A stretch of 39,828 nucleotides of DNA from an uncultured Prevotellaceae bacterium (GCA_947165485.1 CAMVAP010000029.1:1-39828), one strand, 5' to 3'. Numbered from the stretch's first letter, positions 1 through 8,817 are shown. Numbers and translations are program-made. Notes: generated by a model from the sequence alone, not told the origin.

Positions 1-1
1 G

Positions 2-196
2 CTATTTGTTGCCTTTGGAGCGGTTGTGGTGGCGGCACAGCATTTGGCAGTTTTTCTCGTCGCTAGTGCCGCCCTTGCTCCATGCCGTGACATGGTCGGC
101 ATCCATCTCGGTGAGTTTATAAATGCGGGTGCTGTTGCTGCCATCCTGCAGGGCACAGTCGAGGCAGTTGCGCAAGTTCATCGAGGAGAACACCAC
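2..196 (-). pseudogene. HNH endonuclease C-terminal remnant
   Basis: The 64-residue frame carries a recognisable HNH core: a CxxC pair near residues 12-15, then DADHVTAWSKGG, and an ending CRHHNRSKGNK. These match the first zinc knuckle, the catalytic DH and the final HNRSKGNK-type helix of HNH nucleases. Full family members are far longer, with the HNH domain at the C-terminus. Here a stop codon (positions 197-199 on the reverse strand) lies directly before the only upstream start candidate, a GTG. The piece therefore looks like the 3' remnant of a decayed gene rather than a free-standing nuclease. The stop lies 2 bases from the window edge, so nothing is known downstream. A mini-HNH protein cannot be excluded. 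Confidence 0.5.
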
Positions 197-218
197 CTAC
201 GCCACCATCGACACTTAA

Positions 219-250
219 TTCAATAATTGCCGTTCTCGGCAATTATTGAA
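219..250. repeat. 14-bp perfect inverted repeat (hairpin)
   Basis: TTCAATAATTGCCG (219-232) is perfectly complementary to 237-250 around a 4-nt loop. No T-tract follows on either strand, so it is not a canonical terminator. It starts a hairpin-rich spacer: a second stem (CGTGGGG, 289-295 with 302-308) and a terminator follow. No gene is seen between 197 and 625. Confidence 0.6.
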
Positions 251-330
251 GGATATTGGTTAAAGGTTAAAGAGAGTGCTTTTCCTTACGTGGGGCGTAA
301 TCCCCACGACGATATATTTTTTCTTCTACC

Positions 331-367
331 CCCCTGGCCTCCCCCATGATGCCAGGGGATTTTTTTC
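331..367 (+). terminator. Rho-independent terminator with no visible upstream gene
   Basis: CCCCTGGC (331-338) pairs with GCCAGGGG (351-358) and is followed by a seven-T run. The polarity is plus-strand. No plus-strand gene precedes it in the window, so it may end a small non-coding transcript starting in 200-330 or be a leftover. Confidence 0.6.
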
Positions 368-461
368 TCGTGCGATCTTAAGGCGGCTGAATTTTTGGGA
401 ACAACCCTTGTTGCCAGTTCATTTCCCCTGTTTTAAGAGCCGAAAAGCACAGGAAATCCAC

Positions 462-532
462 CCATAAAAAATTCAAAGTAGTCGGAATCTCGATTTTTTT
501 TGGCGATTCCGACTACTTTGATTTTTTTATGG
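462..532. repeat. 28-bp near-perfect inverted repeat
   Basis: Arms 462-489 and 505-532 match at 27 of 28 positions around a 15-nt T-rich spacer. Each arm contains CAAAGTAGTCGGAATC and ends in CCATAAAAAA or its near-identical partner. It lies about 95 bp before the yqaE-like gene. The length and perfection exceed a normal terminator; a MITE or REP-like element is possible. Confidence 0.7.
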
Positions 533-625
533 TCAAGGGAGAGTTGGCACGGGAATTGCTGATTGATGGGTGTAAATGAATAAAATGAATGGTTAATAAA
601 AGTAAGTAGAAAGGAGTAAAACGTT

Positions 626-847
626 ATGTCACTGTTCAGGGTTATATTATCGATTATCTTCCCGCCGCTAGCTGTGCTGGACAAGGGTTGTGGCTCGGTG
701 CTGATTGTGCTGCTGTTGACTCTGGCGGGATGGATTCCGGGCGTGATTGGTGCCCTGGTGATCTTGAACAAGGATTCAAGGGAACGGGATTATCAGGAGC
801 CAACCTACCCGACCTATCCCAGCAAGCGCACGCGTTGCGATTACTGA
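626..847 (+). CDS. YqaE/Pmp3 family small membrane protein
   Basis: This 73-residue protein starts at an ATG preceded by AAGGAG nine bases upstream. It has two hydrophobic segments (about residues 3-17 and 24-47) with the family's P-P-L-A-V and GWIPGVIGAL signatures, then a short polar tail rich in Tyr/Pro (PTYPTYP). Members of the UPF0057/Pmp3 family are small proteolipids of the cytoplasmic membrane linked to salt and stress tolerance and membrane potential; their exact role in Bacteroidetes is not settled. Length and layout fit the family. It is monocistronic, with an inverted repeat before it and a terminator about 65 bp after it. Confidence 0.85.
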   Translation: MSLFRVILSIIFPPLAVLDKGCGSVLIVLLLTLAGWIPGVIGALVILNKDSRERDYQEPTYPTYPSKRTRCDY

Positions 848-910
848 TGTGACACAGCCTGCCCGAAGGGAAAAAGAGTATATTCCATAGAAGCATACAC
901 CACCACAAGA

Positions 911-941
911 GGAGCCGCGACCCCGAGCGGCTCCCCTTTTT
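911..941 (+). terminator. Terminator of the yqaE-like gene
   Basis: GGAGCCGC (911-918) pairs perfectly with GCGGCTCC (927-934) around an 8-nt loop, followed by CC and five Ts. Confidence 0.8.
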
Positions 942-1048
942 CATTGTCCCCTGGCGAGAGCAGCGGTAATGTCGAGGGCAACTGTTAAAAATAATCAATG
1001 GGGCAAAAAAAACCTTGAAGGAATGAGGTCTAGTTCGGCAAGTTGCCG

Positions 1049-1056
1049 TAACTTTG
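1049..1056 (+). promoter_or_regulatory. Candidate -7 box of the tryptophanase promoter
   Basis: TAACTTTG matches the Bacteroidetes -7 consensus TAnnTTTG. No clear TTTG lies 19-21 nt upstream. Transcription from here would give a leader of about 80 nt holding a short perfect palindrome, ACCCTTT/AAAGGGT, around 1077-1091. Confidence 0.45.
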
Positions 1057-1144
1057 CATAAAAATTGAATATAATTACCCTTTTAAAGGGTTCAATTTTG
1101 CTGTAAAACAGAAATAAAAGTTTAACCTAAATATTTGATTATCA

Positions 1145-2521
1145 ATGGAATTACCATTTGCTGAATCTTGGAAGATTAAGATGATCGAGCCCCTGCGCAA
1201 GAGCACCCGTGCCGAGCGTGAGCAGTGGCTCAAGGAGGCTCACAACAACGTGTTTATGCTCAAGGCTGAGCAGGTCTATATCGACTGCCTGACCGACTCT
1301 GGTACCGGTGCGATGAGCGACCGCCAGTGGAGCGAGATGATGCTGGGCGACGAGAGCTATGCCGGTGCCAGCTCATTCTACAAGTTTGAGAGCGTTGTAC
1401 AACGCATCTTTGGCTTCAAGTATGTCATCCCCACCCACCAGGGCCGTGCAGCCGAGAACGTGCTGTTCTCTTATCTGGTGAAGGAAGGCAACGTCGTTCC
1501 CGGCAATGCCCACTTTGACACCACCAAGGGTCACATCGAGAGCCGCCACGCCAAGGCCATCGACGTCACCATCGACGAGGCCAAGGACACCCAGCTCGAG
1601 ATCCCCTTCAAGGGCAACGTGTCGCTGGAGAAGCTGGAGAAGGTGCTGCAAGAGAACAAGGGTAACGTCCCCTTCATGGTACTGACCGTGACCAACAACA
1701 CCGTGGGTGGTCAGCCCGTGTCGATGCAGAACATCAAGGACACCTGCGAGCTGTGCCACAAGTATGGCGTGCCCGTGGTGATGGACAGCGCCCGCTTTGC
1801 CGAGAACTCCTACTTCATCAAGACCCGTGAGGAGGGCTACGCCGACAAGACCATCAAGGAGATTGCCCGCGAGATGTACTCCTATGTTGACGCCATGACG
1901 ATGAGTGCCAAGAAGGACGGCCTCGTAAACATGGGCGGCTTTATCGCTACCAACCGTGAGGACTGGTACGAGGGCGCCAAGCTGTTCTGCATCCCCTTTG
2001 AGGGCTTCCTGACCTATGGTGGCTTGAATGGCCGCGACCTCAACGCCCTGGCAGTGGGTCTGGACGAGAACACCGAGTTTGAGATGCTGGAGACCCGCAT
2101 CCACCAGGTACAGTACCTGGCCAAGAAGCTCGACGAGTATGGCATTCCTTATCAGCGCCCCGTGGGTGGCCACGCCCTGTTTATCGACGCTGACAGGGTG
2201 CTGTGCAACGTTCCCAAGGAGGAGTTCCCCGCCCAGACGCTGACCTGCGAGCTCTATCTGGAGGCAGGCATCCGCGGTTGCGAGATCGGTTACATCCTGG
2301 CCGACCGTGACCCCGTTACCCGCGAGAACCGCTTCGGTGGCCTGGACCTGCTGCGCCTGTGCATCGCCCGCCGCGTCTATACCGACAACCACATGAACGT
2401 GATTGCCGCCGCTCTGAAGAACGTCTATGATCGCCGCAACGAGATCACCCGCGGTGTCGCCATCGAGTGGGAAGCTCCCCTGATGCGCCACTTCACCGTG
2501 AAGCTCAAGCGACTGGGTTAA
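1145..2521 (+). CDS. tnaA: Tryptophanase (tryptophan indole-lyase)
   Basis: This PLP-dependent beta-eliminating lyase would convert L-tryptophan to indole, pyruvate and ammonia. The 458-residue protein aligns end to end with the tryptophanase/tyrosine phenol-lyase family. Landmarks are LTDSGTGAMSD near residue 49, PTHQGRAAEN near 96, MDSARFAENSYFI near 213, and MSAKKDG with the PLP lysine as the second Lys (K257). Tyrosine phenol-lyase needs an arginine at position 381 to bind the phenol ring. Here residue 381 is isoleucine (GCEIG), as in tryptophanases, which favours indole-lyase over phenol-lyase. It is monocistronic, with its own candidate promoter and a strong terminator. No tnaC-like leader peptide or adjacent transporter is visible. 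Confidence 0.88.
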   Translation: MELPFAESWKIKMIEPLRKSTRAEREQWLKEAHNNVFMLKAEQVYIDCLTDSGTGAMSDRQWSEMMLGDESYAGASSFYKFESVVQRIFGFKYVIPTHQGRAAENVLFSYLVKEGNVVPGNAHFDTTKGHIESRHAKAIDVTIDEAKDTQLEIPFKGNVSLEKLEKVLQENKGNVPFMVLTVTNNTVGGQPVSMQNIKDTCELCHKYGVPVVMDSARFAENSYFIKTREEGYADKTIKEIAREMYSYVDAMTMSAKKDGLVNMGGFIATNREDWYEGAKLFCIPFEGFLTYGGLNGRDLNALAVGLDENTEFEMLETRIHQVQYLAKKLDEYGIPYQRPVGGHALFIDADRVLCNVPKEEFPAQTLTCELYLEAGIRGCEIGYILADRDPVTRENRFGGLDLLRLCIARRVYTDNHMNVIAAALKNVYDRRNEITRGVAIEWEAPLMRHFTVKLKRLG

Positions 2522-2553
2522 AACTCTATACCATTAACTACCTTATATGATGG

Positions 2554-2588
2554 GCAACGGCGGGTGATGACCCGCCGTTGCTGTTTTT
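2554..2588 (+). terminator. Terminator of tnaA
   Basis: A 12-bp perfect stem, GCAACGGCGGGT (2554-2565) with 2570-2581, has a GATG loop and is followed by TGTTTTTA. Confidence 0.88.
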
Positions 2589-2611
2589 ATGAGCTGGGGC
2601 TGGGCATTGGA

Positions 2612-2644
2612 TTTGGTGGATTGAGAGAATTTTTACTATTTTTG
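2612..2644 (+). promoter_or_regulatory. Bacteroidetes-type promoter of the TPR/AraC regulator
   Basis: TTTG (2612-2615), a 21-nt spacer and TATTTTTG (2637-2644) match the TTTG-N19-21-TAnnTTTG consensus. Transcription would begin near 2650, so a GTG start inside the -7 box is excluded and the ATG at 2665 supported. Confidence 0.75.
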
Positions 2645-2664
2645 TGGGTCTAAAAAAGAATGAA

Positions 2665-4344
2665 ATGAACAGAGCCGTGCGAGCCATAGTGTGTTGTCTT
2701 GTCCTACTGATGGGGATGCCAAGCCATGCCCTGGCACCGTCGCGAGAACACAGCAAGTGGCTCGACCTGCCCATCCAGCGGCTCATCGAGATGGCCGACA
2801 AGGACTTCAACGACGGTAACAAGAAGGACACCGCGCTCCTGTGCTACACGATTGTCGCTGGCCGCTATGAGACCTCGATGTCACTCCGCGAGAAGGAGGT
2901 GTGCAAGGATGCCTACATGAAGCTGTGGTCAATCTATTTCTATGACTTCTATGACTATCCCAAGTGCTTTGACTGCCTGACCCACGCCCTGGAGATCGCC
3001 GACATGGCCGACATTGAGGATGCCAACATCTATCTGGGTTTCGGGTGCATGTACCAGACCATCTCGGAGGAATGCGCCAACAAGGAATTGGGGGCCACTG
3101 CGCTGGACTACTACAAGCAGGCCCTGCAGGCGGGACTCAGGACCCATGACGACCGTTACACCGACATGGCCTGCACCGACGTCCTGTCGATGGCCCGGGT
3201 CCAGGGCGGCCTGTCACAGATACATGGCATCTGGCAAAACTACCTGCTGCTGCCCGAGAATAACGAGACGTGGATACTGCGTCGCTACAACAAGATGCTG
3301 TATCAGGCCTTTGACCACGTGGAGCACCACCAGCTGGAGGAAGCCCTGGCGATGCACGACCGCCAGCTGCAACTCATCGACACGACCCAGTATTCCCGAC
3401 TGATCTACTTTACCCATATTGAAAAGGCTAAGGTCTATGCGCTCAAGGGGGATTTGGCCGCGGCGATCGCCTCGGTCAAGCAGGCCGAATCCATAGCCGT
3501 GGGTCTGGAGATGAAAGACTGCAAACTGGAGGTGTTTGACCTGATGGCACGGTACTACCAGCAGATCGGCGACCACCAGTCGCGCAATCATTATTATAAC
3601 CGATACACCATGCTCAAGGACACGTTGACCAACTACCAGCAACTGGCCAGCGTCAGCGAGATGGAGTTTCGCAACGAGCTCAAGGGCATGGAGCAGGAGA
3701 TGACCCGCATCAAGCAGCACCGCGAGGTGATGAGCGTTGTCACGCTCGTCTCGCTGGGATTCCTGCTGGTGCTACTGGTGTTGCTCTATCTCGTGTACCG
3801 CAAGAACGGCGAACTGACGCGTTCCAACCAGTCGCTGTACCAGAAGAACGTGGAAATGCTGCGTGCCGAGGAAGAAGAGCGTCGCATGCGCCGCCAGTTG
3901 CAGGACAAGGAGCAACAGCCCACGCCAGCTGCCGCCACCCCTGCCAATGCCGACGTCAAGTACAAGAGCAGCCACCTGAGCGATGCCGACAAGCAGCAAC
4001 TGCTGTCGCGCATCCAGGAGGTGATGGAATGCAACCCCGAGATTTTCACGCCCGACTTCACGCTAGAGCGCCTGTCAACACTGCTGGGGTCACGGTACAA
4101 ATATGTGTCGCAGGTCATCAACGAGCACTACGGGCAGAACTTCAACAACTTCCTCAACTCCTACCGCATCAAGGAGGCCTGCAAGCGCATGAACGACGTG
4201 GAGCACTATGGCCACTACACGATCGAGGCCATCAGCGAGAGCGTGGGTTTCAAGTCGCGATCGACATTTGTCTCGTCGTTCAAGCGCATCACCGGCTTGA
4301 CACCCTCCCAGTACCAGCGCCTGGCCGCCAAGGGCAGTCAATGA
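2665..4344 (+). CDS. Membrane-tethered TPR/AraC-type transcriptional regulator
   Basis: The 559-residue protein has a signal peptide or N-terminal anchor (about residues 1-24, ending SHALA). A helical TPR-like sensor region follows (about 35-335), then one transmembrane segment near 357-379, a charged coiled linker, and a C-terminal AraC-type domain (about 446-555) with two helix-turn-helix units (FTLERLSTLLGSRYKYVSQV and YTIEAISESVGFKSRSTFVS). The sensor would face the periplasm and the DNA-binding end the cytoplasm. It resembles hybrid two-component regulators but has no kinase or receiver, so it would have to signal straight across the membrane. Its target is unknown; the secreted protein gene just downstream, with its own candidate promoter, is a reasonable candidate by position only. 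The start is fixed by the promoter. Confidence 0.82.
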   Translation: MNRAVRAIVCCLVLLMGMPSHALAPSREHSKWLDLPIQRLIEMADKDFNDGNKKDTALLCYTIVAGRYETSMSLREKEVCKDAYMKLWSIYFYDFYDYPKCFDCLTHALEIADMADIEDANIYLGFGCMYQTISEECANKELGATALDYYKQALQAGLRTHDDRYTDMACTDVLSMARVQGGLSQIHGIWQNYLLLPENNETWILRRYNKMLYQAFDHVEHHQLEEALAMHDRQLQLIDTTQYSRLIYFTHIEKAKVYALKGDLAAAIASVKQAESIAVGLEMKDCKLEVFDLMARYYQQIGDHQSRNHYYNRYTMLKDTLTNYQQLASVSEMEFRNELKGMEQEMTRIKQHREVMSVVTLVSLGFLLVLLVLLYLVYRKNGELTRSNQSLYQKNVEMLRAEEEERRMRRQLQDKEQQPTPAAATPANADVKYKSSHLSDADKQQLLSRIQEVMECNPEIFTPDFTLERLSTLLGSRYKYVSQVINEHYGQNFNNFLNSYRIKEACKRMNDVEHYGHYTIEAISESVGFKSRSTFVSSFKRITGLTPSQYQRLAAKGSQ

Positions 4345-4369
4345 CGACATTCCCGCTGCCGTTGTGCAA

Positions 4370-4406
4370 AATGCCGCTCTGGACTACCGTTTCAGAGCAT
4401 TTTTTT
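4370..4406 (+). terminator. Terminator of the regulator gene
   Basis: AATG plus CTCTG (4370-4381, with a 3-nt bulge) pairs with CAGAGCATT (4393-4401), followed by a run of seven Ts overlapping the stem end. Confidence 0.6.
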
Positions 4407-4472
4407 GTGTGAAAAGCCGAAATCTGTACATTTTGCAGCACATTATAGTATAGTTTAATGCGTGAGAAGCAG

Positions 4473-4480
4473 TATATTTG
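4473..4480 (+). promoter_or_regulatory. Candidate -7 box for the secreted modular protein
   Basis: TATATTTG matches TAnnTTTG. No good -33 TTTG is seen. It gives a leader of about 80 nt to the ATG at 4565. A more upstream TTG start would overlap the box and is unlikely. Confidence 0.45.
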
Positions 4481-4564
4481 CGATGTGTAACTAACATTGC
4501 CGCCATGTTATGTCTCATCATGATGGCGGCAGCAATATCAACATTAAACTATTTTAAGGATCAC

Positions 4565-7500
4565 ATGAGAAGACCTAGAACCTTACTCGCAGTGCTCGCG
4601 CTGGTAGCCCTGATGGCATCGGCAGGCGAGCAGTCCACGACCTACACGCCAGCCCCCAAGGCCGCCAAGCAGGTTGTGAAAACAGCGTCGAGGGCCAAGA
4701 TGCTCTCGCCTCGTGGAGTCATTTCCCGCAAGAAGGCGCCCAGTGCCGATGCCTTCCAGGGGTTGACCATGTATGCCAACCTGACCAACTCGGATGACTG
4801 GGCTGTGTATGGCATCGGTTCGGTGCCCTATGGCATCTACTCCTACACCATCGGTGGCGGTGCCGATTTCCAGCCGCTGTCCACCGACCTGCGCTACAAC
4901 TTCATGGCCAGTGCGATGGGCCGCGACCAGCTCGTGGGTGCCCGCCCCATGGAGATGATGGGTGTGCTCAACGGTGTTGAGTACAACGGATTGAGCCGCA
5001 CCGACTTCCATGAGCTGTGGGCACAGCGCTATGACCAGGTGGATTACAGCTTCATCCCCTCGGTGATGGCCTATGACGTGACCAGCGACATCACCTATGC
5101 CGTGATGTACAACGCCGACCTGACCGGCTTGAACATGGCCAAGTGGAACCCCGTGACCCGCATGTTTGAGACCTACTGCCCGTGGCCCAACAACTTCCAG
5201 CCGTTGACCCTGGGCTTCACGCCCAATGGTGACATGTACTGTGTGGGTGCCGACGGTGAGTTCTACGAGATGGACAAGGAGACCGGTGACGCCCGCTCGA
5301 TCGGAACGCTGGAGACAGCCCCCACGATGTATGTGCAGGGCATGGGCTATGAGCCCGTGAGCGGCTGCTTCCTGTGGATGGCCGTGACGCAGCAGGGCTC
5401 TGGCCTGTATGCCATCGACCCCGATGATGCCTCGATGACGCTGATCGAGTCCCTCAACAAGAATGAGCAGGCTCCCGCCGTGTTCTTTGACGGCAACAAG
5501 GCTCCCGCAATGGCTCCCGCCGCCATCCAGGACCTGGCCTTCACCTTTGACGGATCGAGCACCAATGGCGTGATCAGCTTCACAGTGCCCACGACGACCT
5601 TCAACGGCAGTGCCTTGAGCGGCAACGTGACGATGAGCGTGTGGCTCGATGGCGAGCCCATCGCCAACTATGTGACCGTGGCACCTGGCAGCAAGCAGAC
5701 CTACAATCAGGAGGTGAGCAACGACAACCACTACGTGTATGTATTGTTGCAGAATGAGGGTGGCTACTCGCCCGTCAACTGCCTGTACACCTATGCCGGC
5801 TATGACACTCCGCTGCCCGTGAGCAACGTGATGTTCACCGTCGAGAATGGCGTGAGCCACCTGACGTGGGACGCTCCCACCACTGGCGTGAACGGTGGTT
5901 ATCTGGAGAATGTCACCTATAACGTCGTGCGCATGCCCGGCAACGTGCTCGTGGCCGACCACCAGAGCGCTTGCGAGTTCAGCGAGACGCTGCCCTCCAA
6001 GATGGAGCGCTACTACTACATCGTGACCCCGTTCAATGCCGACGGCAAGCAAGGTGAAGAGGCTGTTTCCAACGCTATCCTGACGGGTAACGCCTTCCAG
6101 GCTCCCTACTATGACGACTTCAGCGACGCCAGCACGCGTGACCTGTGGACCGTCGTCAATGCCAACAATGACGGCACCGAATGGGGCAGCGAGTACACCT
6201 GGAGCTTCAACGACTACAACCAGTGCTGGGGCATCTACACCGGCCCCTACAACATGGGAGCAGACCAGGAGAGCGCCGACGACTACCTGATTTCGCCGGG
6301 TATCGAGATCGAGAAGGGCATTTCCTATGCCTTGATCGTGAACATGCGCAACACGTTTGCCAACTACAAGGAGCGCGTGAGCTTGATGGTGGGCACCGAC
6401 CCCACCGACATCTCCACCTTCCAGGTGCTGGCCCAGGATGATGCCTATGACGTGGGTGGCACCCTGGCCGACTGGGAGGCCGACTTCCAGATGGAGGAGA
6501 GCGGCACCTACTACTTTGCCGTGCGTGTCTATACCCACAGGGAGGACAACGCCTCGGGTATCTTTGTTTACTCGATGGCCCTGAACCAGCTGGGCAAGAA
6601 CGAGGCTCCCGCCGAGGTCACCAACCTGACCATCATTCCCGATGAGGATGGCGAGATGGTTGCCGACGTGACCTTCACCGTTCCCACCACTCAGCTCGAT
6701 GGCAACCCCCTGAATGGCAGTGCCCTGACCGCCAACATCTACCGTGACGGTGCCGAGGCCGCTGTGGCTCAGATTCCCGTCGAGGCTGGCAACAACACCA
6801 CCTGGACCGACAATACGGTCGAGGGCGTGGGCGTGCACACCTACACCGTCAGCGTCAGCAACGATGCCGGCGAGGGCAAGCGCGTGAGTGCCGAGGCCTT
6901 TATCGGCGTCTATACCGCCCCCTACAGCAACACGTTTGACACCGAGGCCGACACCCGCGACTTCATCACCGTCAACGACTCGTCGATCTACAGCGGCAAC
7001 GAGTACCGCTGGATCTGGAGCAGCTACAACCAGAACCTGGCCCTGGGTGGCTATGGCTACTTTGTGCAGCATCCTGTCGAGAAGATCTGGCTCTACATGC
7101 CCGCTATCAAGCTGGAGAAGGACATGGTTTACACCTACGCCTTCAACTGGACTTACAGCTCCTATAACCAGACCTGCCCGGGCTATGCCGGCTTTGGCAC
7201 CGCTCCCGACTCAACGGCCCAGACCATCTATCCCGACCAGTTGCCGTTTACCAACTATGGCGAGAAGGTGCTCATCGAGAACGAGGTGATTGCCACCGAG
7301 ACCGGTAAGTACTATCCCTCGGTGCTCATGGTTGCCGACGTGGCCAGCAGCTACATCTCACCGAGCATCGACGACATCTCGATCACGCTCGTGGGCTCGG
7401 CATTTGCCCCCTACAGCGTCGAGAACCTCGCTGTTGAGCACGACATGACGGGCCAGTTGCTGGTCAACTTCGCCTTCAACGCTCCCAGTGTTGACTATGC

Positions 7501-8758
7501 CCAGCGTCCTGTTGAGGGCCCGCTCACGGTCTATATCTTCCGCAGCGGCTCGGCCATCCCCTTGAAGACGTTTGACAACGTTGAGCCGGGCACAGCCCTG
7601 CAATGGGTTGACGAGCAGCCCCTGCACGGCAACAATTCCTACATCATCGTTGCCGAGAATGCCTATGGCCGCGGCAAGGCCAGCACAGTCAACGTGTTTG
7701 CCGGCGTTGATGTGCCCCTGGCAGTGGATAACTTCTGGATGCGCGGCAACGAGGATAACCAGAAGGCCGTCCTCACCTGGGACGCCCCGTCCGAGGTGGG
7801 TGCCAATGGCGGCGTTGTTGACGGCTCGCTGGAATACACCATTGTCGAGTATAACCCCAATGGCACGACCCCCGAGGAGCAAATGACCATCATCGGCACG
7901 ACGACCGAGACCTCCTATGTGATTGACCGCGAGCCCACCGAGGAGATGCAGATGTACTACTACGGTGTGATCACCTCGACCTCGGCTGGCGTGGGTCAAG
8001 CCGTGCTGGATGACATCATCCTGGGCCAGTTGAAGGCTGTTCCGTTCCATGAGCCGTTTGAGAACGGTATCCTCTCGACCACCGGTTGGATGACCGAGGG
8101 TGACGTGGCCAGCTATGGCACCAACTGGAACATCCTCAACGACAACGAGGAGATGACCTCACAGGATGGCGACAATGGCTATGCCCTGTGCTACAACGGT
8201 AACTACTACAACAGCTACCACTGGGCCGACCTGGTAACGCCCAAGGTGAAACTTGAGGCCGACAAGGAATACACCCTCTCGTTCTGGGTTTACATGGGTT
8301 ACAGCTCCAGCGCAGCCGTCATGCCCACCCTGGAAGTATCGCAGAGCATGAACGACAACCCCTATGAGGAACTCATGACCATCGACGTTACCGCCGGCAA
8401 TGGCGAGTGGACGCTGTTTGAGATCCCGTTGACGGGCACCGAGTTGGCCAACTATGGCAAGGTGAGCTTCCGTGGCTACATGAGCACGATGAGCGAGCGC
8501 ATCTGGCTCGATAACATCAACATCACTGCCAAGGATAAGACCAGCGGTGTCAACGAGCTGGTAGCCTTGCAACAGGTAGCTGCCGTCAAGGGTGGCATCA
8601 GCATCGATGGCTTTGAGGGTCAGCAGGTGCGCGTGTTCACCATCGATGGCCGTCAGGTTGACGCCTTCGTGGCCGATGGTCACCGCAGCCTGTCGATGTC
8701 TCCCGGCATCTACATCGTGACCGTGGGCAAGCAAGCCTTCAAGGTGAGCGTGAGATAA
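4565..8758 (+). CDS. Large secreted modular protein with T9SS-type C-terminal sorting domain
   Basis: The 1397-residue protein starts with a signal peptide (MRRPRTLLAVLALVALMASA). Residues of about 60-330 look like a beta-propeller-like domain, with repeated aromatic Y-x-I/V and D-x-G patterns. The middle alternates fibronectin III-like modules (starts APAAIQDLAF, PLPVSNVMFT, APAEVTNLTI, SVENLAVEHD) with three choice-of-anchor J/cleaved-adhesin modules (YYDDFSDA, YSNTFDTE, FHEPFENG, each followed by a W-rich stretch and a LISP/MPAI/VTPK strand). The last 75 or so residues (GQQVRVFTIDGRQV ... GIYIVTVG ... KVSVR) have the layout of a type A T9SS sorting domain, so export through type IX secretion and surface attachment are likely. 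No catalytic motif was found; an adhesin or matrix protein is the best reading. The start is chosen for the signal peptide and nearby TAAGGA. Confidence 0.8.
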   Translation: MRRPRTLLAVLALVALMASAGEQSTTYTPAPKAAKQVVKTASRAKMLSPRGVISRKKAPSADAFQGLTMYANLTNSDDWAVYGIGSVPYGIYSYTIGGGADFQPLSTDLRYNFMASAMGRDQLVGARPMEMMGVLNGVEYNGLSRTDFHELWAQRYDQVDYSFIPSVMAYDVTSDITYAVMYNADLTGLNMAKWNPVTRMFETYCPWPNNFQPLTLGFTPNGDMYCVGADGEFYEMDKETGDARSIGTLETAPTMYVQGMGYEPVSGCFLWMAVTQQGSGLYAIDPDDASMTLIESLNKNEQAPAVFFDGNKAPAMAPAAIQDLAFTFDGSSTNGVISFTVPTTTFNGSALSGNVTMSVWLDGEPIANYVTVAPGSKQTYNQEVSNDNHYVYVLLQNEGGYSPVNCLYTYAGYDTPLPVSNVMFTVENGVSHLTWDAPTTGVNGGYLENVTYNVVRMPGNVLVADHQSACEFSETLPSKMERYYYIVTPFNADGKQGEEAVSNAILTGNAFQAPYYDDFSDASTRDLWTVVNANNDGTEWGSEYTWSFNDYNQCWGIYTGPYNMGADQESADDYLISPGIEIEKGISYALIVNMRNTFANYKERVSLMVGTDPTDISTFQVLAQDDAYDVGGTLADWEADFQMEESGTYYFAVRVYTHREDNASGIFVYSMALNQLGKNEAPAEVTNLTIIPDEDGEMVADVTFTVPTTQLDGNPLNGSALTANIYRDGAEAAVAQIPVEAGNNTTWTDNTVEGVGVHTYTVSVSNDAGEGKRVSAEAFIGVYTAPYSNTFDTEADTRDFITVNDSSIYSGNEYRWIWSSYNQNLALGGYGYFVQHPVEKIWLYMPAIKLEKDMVYTYAFNWTYSSYNQTCPGYAGFGTAPDSTAQTIYPDQLPFTNYGEKVLIENEVIATETGKYYPSVLMVADVASSYISPSIDDISITLVGSAFAPYSVENLAVEHDMTGQLLVNFAFNAPSVDYAQRPVEGPLTVYIFRSGSAIPLKTFDNVEPGTALQWVDEQPLHGNNSYIIVAENAYGRGKASTVNVFAGVDVPLAVDNFWMRGNEDNQKAVLTWDAPSEVGANGGVVDGSLEYTIVEYNPNGTTPEEQMTIIGTTTETSYVIDREPTEEMQMYYYGVITSTSAGVGQAVLDDIILGQLKAVPFHEPFENGILSTTGWMTEGDVASYGTNWNILNDNEEMTSQDGDNGYALCYNGNYYNSYHWADLVTPKVKLEADKEYTLSFWVYMGYSSSAAVMPTLEVSQSMNDNPYEELMTIDVTAGNGEWTLFEIPLTGTELANYGKVSFRGYMSTMSERIWLDNINITAKDKTSGVNELVALQQVAAVKGGISIDGFEGQQVRVFTIDGRQVDAFVADGHRSLSMSPGIYIVTVGKQAFKVSVR

Positions 8759-8780
8759 TCATCCGCTTGTCTAACAACCG

Positions 8781-8817
8781 AAACAGGGGGCGAGAGTGTT
8801 TTTCTCGCCCTCTGTTT
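8781..8817 (+). terminator. Terminator-like hairpin after the secreted protein
   Basis: GGGCGAG (8788-8794) pairs with CTCGCCC (8804-8810), and outer AAACAG pairs with CTGTTT. T-rich sequence follows. This lies 25-60 nt after the stop codon. Confidence 0.65.

Noticed and set aside
1145-2521. Tyrosine phenol-lyase
   Set aside because: Residue 381 is isoleucine instead of the arginine needed for phenol binding, and the N- and C-terminal sequence fits Bacteroidetes tryptophanases.
4583-7072. An 829-codon open frame antisense to the secreted modular protein, and a 799-codon one antisense to the SusC gene (32876-35275)
   Set aside because: Long reverse frames arise because the sense genes use C/G-ending codons, which leave few stops on the other strand. 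The translations are His/Val/Gly-rich and low-complexity, with no start signals, and the sense genes are unambiguous.
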